A stretch of 64,000 bases of DNA from Bin18 sp965200355 (GCA_965200355.1 OZ241351.1:3162001-3226000); one strand, 5' to 3'. Shown: positions 1 to 8,792, numbered from the stretch's first letter. The notes: a model not told the origin generated them from the letters alone. Program-made: numbers and translations.

Positions 1-1478
1 CGGTTGATACCGCGGACTTCGTTAATAATCCGGTTGGATATCGTGCCGAGCAGCTCACCGGGCAGCCGTGCCCAGTCCGCGGTCATGCCGTCCACGCTCT
101 CAACGGCCCGGATGGCCACCACATACTCATACGTCCGGGCGTCACCCATGACACCCACTGTCTTGACCGGCAAGAGCACGGCGAAAGCCTGCCAGACCCG
201 AGCGTAATAGCCCGCGGCCCGGATTTCCTCCTCAACAATCGCGTCCGAGGCGCGCAGCAGGTCCAGGAATTCGGCCCGCACCGGGCCGAGTATCCGAATC
301 GCCAGACCTGGCCCAGGAAAAGGCTGACGGCCGACGATATCCTCGGGCAGACCAAGCAGCCGGCCCAGCCCGCGCACCTCGTCTTTGAATAATTCTCGGA
401 GCGGTTCGACCAAGCGGAGCTGCATCCGTTCCGGCAGACCACCGACATTGTGGTGGCTTTTGATGGTGGCCGCCGGCCCCTTAAAGGAAACGGATTCGAT
501 CACATCAGGATACAGGGTTCCCTGGGCCAGAAATTCCACCTCTGGCAGGGAGGCCGCTTCTTCTTCGAATATTTCAATAAAAACGTGGCCGATAATGCGC
601 CGTTTACGTTCCGGGTCGTCAACCCCGGCGAGTCGTTCAAGAAAACGCTCCGCGGCGTTGACGGGCCGGATATTCAGTCCCAGTTGGGAAAACACGCGCA
701 CCACACTGTCCGCCTCGCCCTGACGCAGGAGGCCGTTGTCAACAAAAATACAGGTCAGACGCTCGCCAATCGCCCGATGGATCAAGAGGGCGACCACAGC
801 GGAATCCACACCGCCGCTCAGGCCGCACACGACCTGTTTGTCGCCAACCTGGTCGCGAATACGCTGGATTTCGCGTTCGATAAATCCCTCCATCGTCCAG
901 TCCGCAGCACAGCCACAAATGCGGAAAAGGAAATTGTGGAGAACGTCTTTCCCCCGCTCGGTATGGACCACTTCGGGGTGAAACTGCACCCCGAAATACC
1001 GACCCGCAGCATCGCGACAGGCCGCGATGGGTGAATTGTCCGAATGGGCCAGGACCGTCCAGCCGGTTGGCAGGGATTCCATTTTATCACCATGGCTCAT
1101 CCAGACCTGAGTCGAGGCTGTAGGCGAAAAACCGGCGAACAGGTCGGTCGTATCATCGATAATCAGTTGGGCCGGGCCAAACTCGCGCCGGTCGGCCTGA
1201 ACGACCTGCCCCCCAGCCAGTTGGTGCAGAACCCCCATGCCATAGCAGATGCCCAAAAACGGAACCGGCATCCCGAGGATGGGCGGGGCTAAGCCGGGGG
1301 CGTCGGCGTCATACACACTGGCCGGCCCGCCCGACAGGACGATACCCTCGGGATTGAGGGCCTGAATACGCTCTCCAGAGATATTGTACGGATGGATTTC
1401 GCAGTAGACGTGCGCCTCACGAATACGGCGGGCGATCAGCTGCGTATACTGACTACCGAAGTCAAGCACCAGAATCAT
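1..1478 (-). CDS. guaA: GMP synthase (glutamine-hydrolysing), C-terminus cut by window edge
   Basis: Converts XMP to GMP using glutamine and ATP, the last step of de novo GMP synthesis. The minus-strand frame from the ATG at 1476-1478 is open to the window edge. It begins MILVLDFGSQYTQ and carries the class I amidotransferase nucleophile in FLGICYGMG (Cys near residue 78) and the histidine in GVQFHPEV. The ATP-pyrophosphatase P-loop follows as CGLSGGVDSAVVALL. The last visible residues, TISNRIINEVRGIN, are the conserved GuaA C-terminus, so only about 15 residues lie outside the window. It is downstream of guaB on the same strand with about 90 bases between, so guaB-guaA is probably one operon. 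The family assignment is secure. Confidence 0.97.
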   Translation of the reverse strand, partial: MILVLDFGSQYTQLIARRIREAHVYCEIHPYNISGERIQALNPEGIVLSGGPASVYDADAPGLAPPILGMPVPFLGICYGMGVLHQLAGGQVVQADRREFGPAQLIIDDTTDLFAGFSPTASTQVWMSHGDKMESLPTGWTVLAHSDNSPIAACRDAAGRYFGVQFHPEVVHTERGKDVLHNFLFRICGCAADWTMEGFIEREIQRIRDQVGDKQVVCGLSGGVDSAVVALLIHRAIGERLTCIFVDNGLLRQGEADSVVRVFSQLGLNIRPVNAAERFLERLAGVDDPERKRRIIGHVFIEIFEEEAASLPEVEFLAQGTLYPDVIESVSFKGPAATIKSHHNVGGLPERMQLRLVEPLRELFKDEVRGLGRLLGLPEDIVGRQPFPGPGLAIRILGPVRAEFLDLLRASDAIVEEEIRAAGYYARVWQAFAVLLPVKTVGVMGDARTYEYVVAIRAVESVDGMTADWARLPGELLGTISNRIINEVRGIN

Positions 1479-1569
1479 AACTGCCGCTCACAGACGGGCG
1501 TCCGATATGGCGGGGGGGCCCTCACCTTCTCAGCGGCGATAGGCACTCCGTCCAGAGCCTGTCCCTTCG

Positions 1570-3045
1570 CTACTCCACTCGATAATTGGGCGCTTCTTTT
1601 GTGATAATGACGTCGTGGACGTGGTTTTCTCGCAACCCGGCCGGAGAGACACGGACAAATCGAACCTTGGTTCTGAGTTCTTCCAGATTACGGCAGCCTG
1701 TATAGCCCATGCCGGCTTTCAGGCCCCCAACTAATTGATCGACAACACCCGATAATGGCCCCTTGTATGGCACGCGGCCTTCAATCCCCTCGGGGACCAA
1801 CTTGCCCGCGCTTGCTTCCTCGTCTTGAAAATACCGGTTCCGGCTCCCTTCCCGCTCGCGCATAGCCTCCAGCGAGCCCATGCCTCGGTATTGTTTATAC
1901 GAACGGCCTTGATACAGGATGGTTTCTCCTGGGCTTTCTTCCGTACCTGCGAAGAGGCTGCCGATCATCACCGCCTGCGCGCCGGCGGCCAGGGCCTTCA
2001 CGATATCCGCGGAAAAACGAATCCCCCCGTCAGAAATCACCGGGACGCCGGCGCGTTCAGCAATACGAACCGTGTCAATCACGGCTGTCAGCTGCGGCAC
2101 CCCAACCCCCGAGACCATCCGCGTCGTACAGATGGACGCCGGCCCAATACCGACCTTAATTCCGTCCGCACCGGCCTCAATCAGCGCTTGCGCACCCTCA
2201 GCCGTGGCGACATTGCCGGCCACGACCTCCAGACCTCTGAAATGCTGTTTCAGCGCTCTGAGCGTCTCAACCACGCTGGTGGTGTGTCCGTGAGCCGTAT
2301 CAAGGACGACCACATCCGCACCCGCTTCAACCACGGCTTCCGTCCGCGCCTCCCAATCATCGCCCGTGCCAATAGCGGCCGCGACCCGCAGACGCCCGTA
2401 TTCGTCCTTGCACGCATGGGGATGCTGGCTCGTCTTCTCAATATCCTTCACGGTGATGAGCCCTTTCAGGTGCATGGCCTCATCAACAACCAGCAATTTT
2501 TCAATCCGATGGGTGTGGAGAATATCTTCCGCTTCTTCGCGGCTGATCCCCGGCCAGGCCGTCACGAGATTGTCTTTGGTCATCACTTCCGAGACCAGGC
2601 GGTCGAGCCGTTTTTCAAAGCGGAGGTCTCGGTTGGTGAGAATACCAACGAGTTTGTCCTCTTTGATGACTGGCAGCCCGGATATACGGGAACGGTCCAT
2701 GATCTCCCGCGCCTGGGCGATAGTCGTGTCAGGAGCAATGGTAATGGGGTCAATAATCACGCCACTCTCATGCTTCTTGACCTTGGCGACCTCCGCGGCC
2801 TGGGCTGGAATACCGAGGTTGCGATGGATCACGCCGAGGCCGCCGGCTTGTGCCATAGCGATTGCGGCCCGGGCCTCAGTCACGGTATCCATAGCCGCAC
2901 TGACCAACGGCGTATTGAGGCGAATCGCTCGCGTGACATAGGTCGAGACATCCGCGTCTTTGGGCAAAAAATCAGACTGATCGGGCAGGAGAAGGATGTC
3001 GTCAAAGGTCAGACCTTCGGGGATTTCTGCGGGCAGCATGGGCAT
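1570..3045 (-). CDS. guaB: IMP dehydrogenase
   Basis: Oxidises IMP to XMP with NAD, the rate-limiting step towards GMP. The 491-residue length is normal. The barrel start LTFDDILLLPDQSDFLP is followed by two CBS domains (about residues 95-205) and the flap region RGMGSLEAM. The catalytic Cys lies in GIGPASICTTR. Most family members have GPGS here, so the second Gly of the active-site loop is Ala in this protein, a small departure that keeps the Cys. The start MPMLPAEIPEG is the first ATG in the open frame. The gene is preceded by a strong hairpin terminator and followed by guaA on the same strand. Confidence 0.97.
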   Translation of the reverse strand: MPMLPAEIPEGLTFDDILLLPDQSDFLPKDADVSTYVTRAIRLNTPLVSAAMDTVTEARAAIAMAQAGGLGVIHRNLGIPAQAAEVAKVKKHESGVIIDPITIAPDTTIAQAREIMDRSRISGLPVIKEDKLVGILTNRDLRFEKRLDRLVSEVMTKDNLVTAWPGISREEAEDILHTHRIEKLLVVDEAMHLKGLITVKDIEKTSQHPHACKDEYGRLRVAAAIGTGDDWEARTEAVVEAGADVVVLDTAHGHTTSVVETLRALKQHFRGLEVVAGNVATAEGAQALIEAGADGIKVGIGPASICTTRMVSGVGVPQLTAVIDTVRIAERAGVPVISDGGIRFSADIVKALAAGAQAVMIGSLFAGTEESPGETILYQGRSYKQYRGMGSLEAMREREGSRNRYFQDEEASAGKLVPEGIEGRVPYKGPLSGVVDQLVGGLKAGMGYTGCRNLEELRTKVRFVRVSPAGLRENHVHDVIITKEAPNYRVE

Positions 3046-3064
3046 ATTCCTCGGCTCATAGTGA

Positions 3065-3103
3065 CAAAAAAACCCATCTCGTCCGTGGATAAGATGGGTT
3101 TTT
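3065..3103 (-). terminator. Rho-independent terminator between ferredoxin gene and guaB
   Basis: Read on the minus strand, a 7-bp stem CCCATCT/AGATGGG with a 12-base loop is preceded by an A-run and followed by eight T (3065-3072). It lies 3' of the ferredoxin gene and 5' of guaB, so it should end ferredoxin transcription. It could also act as a leader attenuator for guaB; nothing in the sequence decides between the two. Confidence 0.85.
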
Positions 3104-3187
3104 CGTCGTGTCAGACAGGCGTGGCCACCATGCTTTTCCTTATCAAACCCCTATCCCTTTCGCAAGCCGGAGCCCGAGACACTATAT

Positions 3188-3215
3188 ATAGGGGTCGGCG
3201 TATAGGGGTCGGCGT
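3188..3215. repeat. 14-bp perfect tandem duplication
   Basis: The unit ATAGGGGTCGGCGT occurs twice head to tail (3188-3201 and 3202-3215), just after the ferredoxin stop codon on the minus strand. It is probably a slippage duplication; no function is evident. Confidence 0.9.
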
Positions 3216-3224
3216 ATTTTCAAA

Positions 3225-3608
3225 TCAGGCCAGTTCTTTCATTTTCCGATAGGTCGCATGGTCCATCCAGCCTGAAACCTTCCGCGGATTCGTTTCCACC
3301 TCAACGTCATCCAGGATTTGGCTCTGGCAGGCCAAACGGTATGACTTGCCTTCCCAGGCAACGTGTTTCTCCTCCTTGACACTCAGCGGTGAGAGCGCTC
3401 TGTGGTCGTTCACTTTCACCCGACACGTCCCACAAAAACCTTTGCCTCGACAGTTGAGCAATTTCGCAGGAAACGGCATCCCGGTAAATGGGTCAGGACC
3501 AAAGAGGGGATAGAGGTCGATCTTGTTTTCTAAGGCGACCTCACGCAGGTTTGCACCTTTGGCAACCTCAATGGTCAATTCCTGCTTAATAAATGTTACT
3601 GACGGCAT
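3225..3608 (-). CDS. 2Fe-2S ferredoxin-like protein
   Basis: A 127-residue electron-transfer protein of the plant-type 2Fe-2S ferredoxin fold. The cluster ligands are visible as C-x5-C-x2-C in LNCRGKGFCGTCRVKV (about residues 53-68), with the fourth Cys in YRLACQSQ near residue 92. The N-terminus reads MPSVTFIKQELTIEVAKG, the usual first beta hairpin. It has no signal peptide, so it acts in the cytoplasm. It is transcribed alone: a terminator follows it and the next gene upstream is divergent. The redox partner cannot be inferred from the neighbourhood. Confidence 0.88.
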   Translation of the reverse strand: MPSVTFIKQELTIEVAKGANLREVALENKIDLYPLFGPDPFTGMPFPAKLLNCRGKGFCGTCRVKVNDHRALSPLSVKEEKHVAWEGKSYRLACQSQILDDVEVETNPRKVSGWMDHATYRKMKELA

Positions 3609-3682
3609 GCGCTTGCAGCCTCCTTCACCCTCATGTTAGGCAGTTGTGTATCTGGTCTGACCACACAAATCCAGGGGTGGGC

Positions 3683-3895
3683 ATGTACGTTGATGTGAGT
3701 TGTCGAAAATGTGGGCAGCAAAAGCGGATGGACATTGGCACGCCCCGCAACCAAGCCTTTGAAGACCATCTGCACTACTTGAAAGAACGCCTGACCCACC
3801 AGCCCAGTTTTCAGTGTTTTGGAGGTCATTTTGAACTGTCGGCCCCGCTCCCTGACTTTTGGGACATCCGCTGGGAGACACTGGGAGACACCTAA
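3683..3895 (+). CDS. Small Cys-containing protein of unknown function
   Basis: A 70-residue protein starting MYVDVSCRKCGQQKRMDIG. It has a C-x2-C knuckle near the N-terminus and one further Cys in FQCFGGHFEL, which suggests a small metal-binding or zinc-ribbon-like fold, although a complete four-ligand set is not visible. The ATG at 3683 follows a purine-rich GGGGTGGGC stretch; longer in-frame starts upstream have no better ribosome site. It lies 62 bases upstream of the LeuA-type regulatory-domain gene on the same strand and may be the first gene of that short operon. Family not recognised. Confidence 0.6.
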   Translation: MYVDVSCRKCGQQKRMDIGTPRNQAFEDHLHYLKERLTHQPSFQCFGGHFELSAPLPDFWDIRWETLGDT

Positions 3896-3957
3896 TCGTT
3901 GCCCTGCCTCTCCATACAACAGTCGCCGGACTCACGACGACCGGCCTTGGAGCACGT

Positions 3958-4464
3958 ATGACACAACACCCAGAACAAAGCGGAAAATTTTTCACTGAGA
4001 CCACTATGCCGCAAGCCTCGCAAGAAGTTGAGCGGTGGCGGCAAGACCCCGACTACCTCCCTCCGTTTCGCATTATCCGTTGGCGTGTCATTGATGAGGT
4101 CTGGAACGGACAAAGCGCCATTGATGCGGTGGTCCTGGTTGAAGTGGACAAACAACACGATTTTGGCGCCGCGCAAGGGGTGGGCGGCGTCCACGCCCTG
4201 GACCAAGCCCTGCGCCAAGTCCTGACGAAGCACTTCTCCTTTCTTGCCGGCGTAGACCTCGTGGAATTGTATACCCACCGTGGCGGTGCCGGGACCGCGG
4301 CGGAGGTTGTGTCTATCATGAAGTTCAGCGATGGTAGACGGCAGTGGAGCACCATGCGCCAATCGCGCGACTTACTCGAATCGGCCTGGATGGCCCTGAT
4401 GGACGGGTACGAGTGGATTATTGCCAAATCGCGTCAGAAAAGACATCACGCCAAGAGAGTATAA
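3958..4464 (+). CDS. Free-standing LeuA-type dimer/regulatory domain protein
   Basis: A 168-residue protein resembling the C-terminal allosteric domain of 2-isopropylmalate or citramalate synthase, without the catalytic barrel. Recognisable parts are AIDAVVLVEVDKQ, the GVGGVHALDQALRQVL segment equivalent to GPVNALDxALR, and a C-terminal beta strand and helix ending WSTMRQSRDLLESAWMAL. That domain binds leucine or isoleucine in the parent enzymes; what this free copy senses is unknown. ATG 3958 is chosen because GGAG lies just upstream; the longer frame to 3859 overlaps the previous gene. Its TAA overlaps the ribosome site of the selenoprotein gene 12 bases downstream, so the two are probably translationally coupled. 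Confidence 0.75.
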   Translation: MTQHPEQSGKFFTETTMPQASQEVERWRQDPDYLPPFRIIRWRVIDEVWNGQSAIDAVVLVEVDKQHDFGAAQGVGGVHALDQALRQVLTKHFSFLAGVDLVELYTHRGGAGTAAEVVSIMKFSDGRRQWSTMRQSRDLLESAWMALMDGYEWIIAKSRQKRHHAKRV

Positions 4465-4476
4465 GGAGACAACGCC

Positions 4477-4836
4477 GTGCCAAAAAGAAAAGTGCGCCTG
4501 GACTGGCAGTACCATCGCCCGAGTTGAGTGACCTGCAAAAAAGCGCAAGAGTTCCTTGCGCAGAAAGAGGTGACCGCCGCCAGCGTGGTGAATGCCCGCA
4601 AAGAGCGATTTGACCACACCCGGACCCTGGCATTACTGCAACCAATGAGCGAAGTGGTTGCCATAAAAGGCAAAAAAATTCTTCGTTTTTCTCTGAAAAA
4701 CGAACCGTCCCTCCCCGACGGCTTGCTGGCGGCCATCCTTGGCCCTTCCGGCAACCTCCGCGCCCCGGCCCTGCGCGTCGGCAACAGACTGGTTGTCGGC
4801 TTTCACCCCGACGTGTATGGCGAGCTTTTTGGATAG
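4477..4836 (+). CDS. ArsC-like (thioredoxin-fold) selenoprotein, UGA read as Sec
   Basis: A 119-residue protein if the in-frame TGA at 4525-4527 is read as selenocysteine. It starts at GTG 4477, eight bases after AAGGAG (4463-4468). The product begins VPKRKVRLDWQYHRPS, then U17, then VTCKKAQEFLAQ. This places U-x-x-C exactly where ArsC/Spx-like proteins have their N-terminal redox CxxC. The rest (RKERFDHTRTLALLQ; GKKILRF; LLAAILGPSGNLRAPALRVG) fits the family, including the cis-Pro-like LRAPA segment. A perfect SECIS-type hairpin follows the UGA. A start at GTG 4528, directly after the TGA, has no ribosome site and would lack the active site. ArsC-like selenoproteins are an established family; the substrate here is unknown and arsenate is not implied. 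Confidence 0.87.
4525..4561 (+). promoter_or_regulatory. UGA codon plus bacterial SECIS hairpin
   Basis: The UGA (4525-4527) is followed by a perfect 7-bp stem, GCGCAAG (4543-4549) with CTTGCGC (4555-4561), closing a five-base loop AGUUC (4550-4554). The loop lies 23-27 bases after the UGA, inside the window used by bacterial SECIS elements, and it contains the G and U needed for SelB binding. Its bases also encode AQEFLAQ. Confidence 0.82.
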
Positions 4837-4839
4837 AAG

Positions 4840-4920
4840 ACTCCCTCACCCCCGGCCCCTCTCCCAAGGGGCGAGGGGAGAACGGCCCTCTCTCAGAGAG
4901 AGGGTTGGGTAAGGGTGCTG
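4840..4920. repeat. Dispersed GC-rich palindromic repeat
   Basis: A run of CCCTCACCCC- and CCCTCTCCC-type blocks with complementary GAGGGGAG and AGAGGGTTGGG segments forms two imperfect stems between the selenoprotein stop and the methyltransferase start. Related blocks recur at 6894-6945 and 52307-52345, so this is a dispersed genomic repeat rather than a gene part. Confidence 0.7.
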
Positions 4921-4931
4921 ACAAATACAGA

Positions 4932-7900
4932 ATGGCCCGCCCCCAAGCCCGTCAGACGGAACCCAGCGTCAATACCGCCTTAGCAGACCTGCTCAGAGGG
5001 ATGCTGCCCGGCTGTACGGTGCGGGCCGAGCACACCCGGCTCATTGACGGACGCCCCGGGCTTCAGCTTGACACCCTGCTGACCGCCCCGGACCGGGCTC
5101 CGGTCGCCGTTGAAGCCGAATACCTGCCAGCGCAGAGCGTGGAACCCGAAGCCATTGCCCGGCTGGGCTTGCCCGTCGTGGGCGAACCCAATCCCATCGA
5201 AGCGGCCATTGCCCTGCGTTATCCGCGCGACCTGGGTTACGCCGCTGATTTACGCACCGCCCTCACCGAAACCCCGCTGTCCTATTGTCTGTTCGCCCAG
5301 CAAGAGGAGGCCCTTCGACTTCGCTCACGCTACGCTCAGGGCGAACGGGATGCCGTTCATGCCGAGCGGAGCCCCGGCGGGGTAAAGTCGCAGCAAGAGG
5401 CGGCCCCCACCCGCTTTCCCGTCGCCGGCTGGCTGACCGGCTGCGTGTCCGACCTGGCCGACCTGTTGCGCTTGGCGTCCGTTCCCCAGCACGCCGTCAA
5501 CGCCGCCGCCACCGCCCTGGAAGAGGGAATTGACCGCGCCGTGACCATGCTGCACGCAATGGCCGCCACCCGCCCGGCCATTGCGACCCGTATCGCCGGC
5601 CTGCTGGGCATGGCCGACGTTTCCCAGACCCGCCGCATGGCTTGCGCCATGATTGCCAACGCCCTGGTGTTTCACGAGCGGTTGGCTGGGATGCACGCGG
5701 AGGTCAGGCCGCTGCATCTGGTCTGCGGTCCGCTCGTGTCCAACTCACAGACGGAAATCCTGGCGGCCTGGTCTCGCATTCTGGACATCAACTACTGGGC
5801 CATCTTTGCCATTGCCCGCGATATGGTGGCGCAACTGCCCCCCGACACCGCCGCCCACATCCTGGGCACATTACGCGAAACGGCCCAGCATATGACGACC
5901 ACGGGTGTCACCAATGCCCACGACCTGACCGGGCGCATCTTCCAGCGTTTGATTGCCGACCGGAAGTATCTGGCGACGTTCTATACCCTGTCGGCGTCCG
6001 CTGCTTTGTTAGCCTGCCTGGCCGTCGCCACGCTGGACAGTGTGGACTGGGCCGATGCCAACGCTATCGCCACGCTGCGGGTCGGGGACTTTGCGTGTGG
6101 AACCGGCGCGCTGCTGTCCGCGGTGTATGAACAGATAGCGACCCGTCACGAGCGCACCGGCGGCGACCCGGCGCAGTTGCACCCGGCCATGATGGAAGAG
6201 GTGTTATACGGCGGCGATGTGATGTCGTCGGCGATTCATATTACCGGCTCAACGCTGTCTGGGATGTGGCCGCAGGTCAGCTTTGGCAAATCGCGGTTGT
6301 ACACCTTGCCCTATGGCCGGCAGGCAGATGAGAGTGTGAAAATCGGCTCGCTGGAACTGCTCAATCACCAAGCCACAGACGCGATGTTCAACACCAACGA
6401 GCCGGCGAAACGGACCGGCAGCGTGGGGGAGGAGACCGCAGCCCATATTATCGCGGATATTCCTCACGAAGGCTTCGACTTGGTGATTATGAACCCGCCG
6501 TTTACCCGCGCAACGAATCACGAGGGCGCACACGCCGACGTGACCAACCCGGCTTTTGCCGCGTTTGACGCAACGTCTACGGACCAGACGGACATGGGCA
6601 AGCGGGTGAATGCGCTGGGCAAGGACACCTGCTATCACGGCAACGCCGGCATTGCCTCGGCCTTTGCCGCGTTAGGTCATGCCAAGCTCAAGCCCGGTGG
6701 CGTCCTGGCCTTGGTTCTCCCGCTGTCCGCTGCCTCTGGTTTGTCGTGGCAGCGCTTTCGTCAAGCCATCGCGCAACGCTATACCGATGTCGCCGTGTTG
6801 AGCATTGCCGCCACTGGCCTGGATATGTCCTTTTCCTCTGATACGGGCATGGCCGAATGCCTGATTGTGGCCCGCAAGGGAGACGCCCAGGGCTCCCCCT
6901 CACCCCAGCCCTCTCCCTCCAGGGGAGAGGGAGAACATGTTTCGCCCCTCCCGAAAGGCCGGGGACATTTCATATCGTTGAAGCGCCGGCCACAGGACTT
7001 TGCCCATGCAGCCGCCCTAGCCAGCGGCCTCATGCACCCTGAACCCATCAGGCAGCTTGAGGATGGACCGTATGGCGGTACGCCGGTCATGGTCGGGAAT
7101 GAATGCGCCGGTGAGATGCTGACCGCGCCGTGCCAAGCCGATACAGGCATGGTGCGCGGTCCGCTGCATGGATTACTCCCTGGCGCAAACTGCCTACGCG
7201 CTGGCAAATTCCAGGTTGTGGCTGCCCGGTCGCCCTTCCGCGCTCGCACTGAAAACCGCACGGCTGGGCGTCGTAGGGAAGCTGGGGCTCGTTGATCGCG
7301 ACGTTATTGGCCCGCCCCCACGCGGACCATTCACCAAGACGGCTGCCAGCCCGACCGCCACCTATCCGGCGTTGTGGAATCACAATGCCAGAAACGAGAC
7401 ACGGCTGGGGTGCGTTGCTGACTCGTCGTTACGAGTCAGGTCAGGGATGGAAGCGAAAGCCGCCGAGGTCTGGGCGACAGCCAGTCGTGCACATCTTAGC
7501 CGGGGATTTCGTTTCAATTCTCAGCCCTTAGCCGTAGCTTTCACCAATCAAGACAGTCTGGGGGGCCGAGCTTGGCCCAATGTGACCTTTGATAATGAAA
7601 GATTCGATTACGCCTTCACGGTATGGAGCAACAGCACCTTGGGCCTATTGGCCTACTGGTGGCATTCCAATCGTCAAGTCGCAGGCAGAGGCGACATCAC
7701 TATCCGCTCCGCCGAAACCCTGCCCGTGCTCGATTTCCGCACGCTGAGCCCTGAACAGTTGTTGGCGGCTGAGGCCATTTTTAACGAGTTTCGGGAGACA
7801 GAGCTATTGCCAGCCTACTTGGCCGACGCCGACCCCAACCGCGCTTTGCTCGACCGCTCTGTAGTCTGCGACCTGCTGGGCTTTGACGAAGACACCTACC

Positions 7901-7992
7901 GCGCCGTGCGCCGCCTAGCCGCCAAATGGTGTGCTGAACCGTCGGTGCATGGCGGGAAGGGGCGACCGAAAAACGCGGAGCTAGTGGTTTGA
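4932..7992 (+). CDS. N6-adenine DNA methyltransferase (restriction-modification type), frameshifted
   Basis: About 1,019 residues once one extra base near 7135-7160 is discounted: the first frame closes at 7295 and the family-like continuation starting at MDYSLAQTAYALA is in the next frame. SAM-binding motif I is GDFACGTGALL (near residue 385) and the adenine-methylase catalytic motif is IMNPPF (near residue 520). The N-terminal part contains LQLDTLL and VAVEAEY, which could be a weak PD-(D/E)xK nuclease core, making it like a type IIG enzyme; this is inference. The C-terminal part resembles target-recognition and coupling regions. ATG 4932 is preferred over TTG 4905, which lies in a repeat. 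Two dispersed repeats are embedded in frame (5308-5350, 6894-6945). No separate restriction or specificity gene is adjacent. Confidence 0.75.
5308..5350. repeat. Dispersed repeat inside the methyltransferase gene
   Basis: CCCTTCGACTTCGCTCACG is followed by CTCAGGGCGAACGGG, whose ends are complementary (CCCTTCG-like with CGAACGGG). It is read through in frame as a non-family insertion (ALRLRSRYAQGERDA). The type resembles short palindromic repeats dispersed in many environmental genomes; no second copy was found in this window. Confidence 0.55.
6894..6945. repeat. Dispersed repeat encoding a SPSPQPSPSRGEGE-like insertion
   Basis: CCCTCACCCCAGCCCTCTCC followed by a perfect palindromic core CTCCCTCCAGGGGAG. 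It sits between motif-bearing domains of the methyltransferase and is translated as GSPSPQPSPSRGEGE, which is typical of repeat-derived peptide. A 20-base core is shared with 52307-52345. Confidence 0.75.
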
Positions 7993-8013
7993 CCTGATTT
8001 GGGGAATGCAGCT

Positions 8014-8075
8014 TGTAGGGGCAACTCCCTGTGGTTGCCCGGCCTTCGGGCCGTCCGTCGCCCCGTCATACAATG
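8014..8075. repeat. Dispersed repeat between methyltransferase and nitroreductase
   Basis: It contains GTAGGGGCAACTCCCTGTGG and TTGCCCGGCC, nearly identical to 52351-52380, followed by the small stem GGCCTTCGGGCC. It fills the 125-base gap between the convergent methyltransferase and nitroreductase genes. Confidence 0.75.
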
Positions 8076-8117
8076 CGTAGCGCCCGTCAGGCGAGAGGGA
8101 ACGCAATCGCCAGCGTT

Positions 8118-8792
8118 CTATACGGGTCGTTTCAACGGCGTCCCCCACTGATCTGCACAACTGACCTCCTCAACCGCCATCCGACGCACAGGGCCAAAAT
8201 TGCCCAGAGGGTAGCCAATCGGAAGAAGGGCATAGGTCGAGATGTTATCCGGCAGATTGAGGACCGGCCGCAGTTCTTCCTCGTATAACGAACAGACCGT
8301 GGTGAGCGTGGCCCCGAGCCCCAAGGCACGACAGGCCAGCAACATATTCTGTACCGCAGGATAGATGCTTGACCCTGCCAGGCGGGCCAACTGCGCCGCT
8401 AATTGCTCCCCAGCCTCACCCGGCGGCATGGGCCGTTCTTTGAGACAGGCAAAAATTAGGACCGGCACTTCTGCCAGATTGTCGGCCAAATAGCTGGCGG
8501 CGTCCATTAATCGTCTGAATTTTCCTTCTTCCATATGGCTCGGCCCTGGCCGACCAACATAGAGAGTCTGGACTTGTTCCCAGCCTTTTTGATAGATGTC
8601 CTGGACTTTTCGTTTGACTGCGGCGTCTTTCACCACGAGAAAGCGCCAGTGCTGGGTATTGCCGCCACTGGCAGCCCGAATACCAGCGTCAAGGACCCGA
8701 TAAATCATGTCGTCTGAGACCGGGTCGGTCTTCAGCCGACGCATACTCCGGGTTGAAAACATGATGTCGAACAATTCCGCTTCTGCTGCCAT
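8118..8792 (-). CDS. Nitroreductase family protein
   Basis: A 224-residue FMN-dependent oxidoreductase of the nitroreductase superfamily. The N-terminus has the FMN-contacting pattern MFSTRSMRRLKTDPVSDDM, followed by AGIRAASGGNTQHWRFLVVKD. The C-terminal half has the dimer-interface helix AVQNMLLACRALGLGATLTT and a late GYPLGNFGP, close to the usual IGYP. No signal peptide is present, so it is cytoplasmic. It is monocistronic, convergent with the methyltransferase and divergent from the lipoprotein hydrolase. The substrate cannot be told from sequence; nitro compounds, flavins and quinones are all possible for the family. Confidence 0.88.
   Translation of the reverse strand: MAAEAELFDIMFSTRSMRRLKTDPVSDDMIYRVLDAGIRAASGGNTQHWRFLVVKDAAVKRKVQDIYQKGWEQVQTLYVGRPGPSHMEEGKFRRLMDAASYLADNLAEVPVLIFACLKERPMPPGEAGEQLAAQLARLAGSSIYPAVQNMLLACRALGLGATLTTVCSLYEEELRPVLNLPDNISTYALLPIGYPLGNFGPVRRMAVEEVSCADQWGTPLKRPV

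Noticed and set aside
1825..3252. 475-residue plus-strand ORF opposite guaB
   Set aside because: High-GC antisense shadow of a clear IMP dehydrogenase gene; composition is Arg/His-rich with no domain.
4528..4836. Gene start at GTG 4528 giving a 102-residue protein
   Set aside because: It begins immediately after the UGA, lacks a ribosome site and loses the U/C-x-x-C half; the upstream GTG has AAGGAG and completes the fold.
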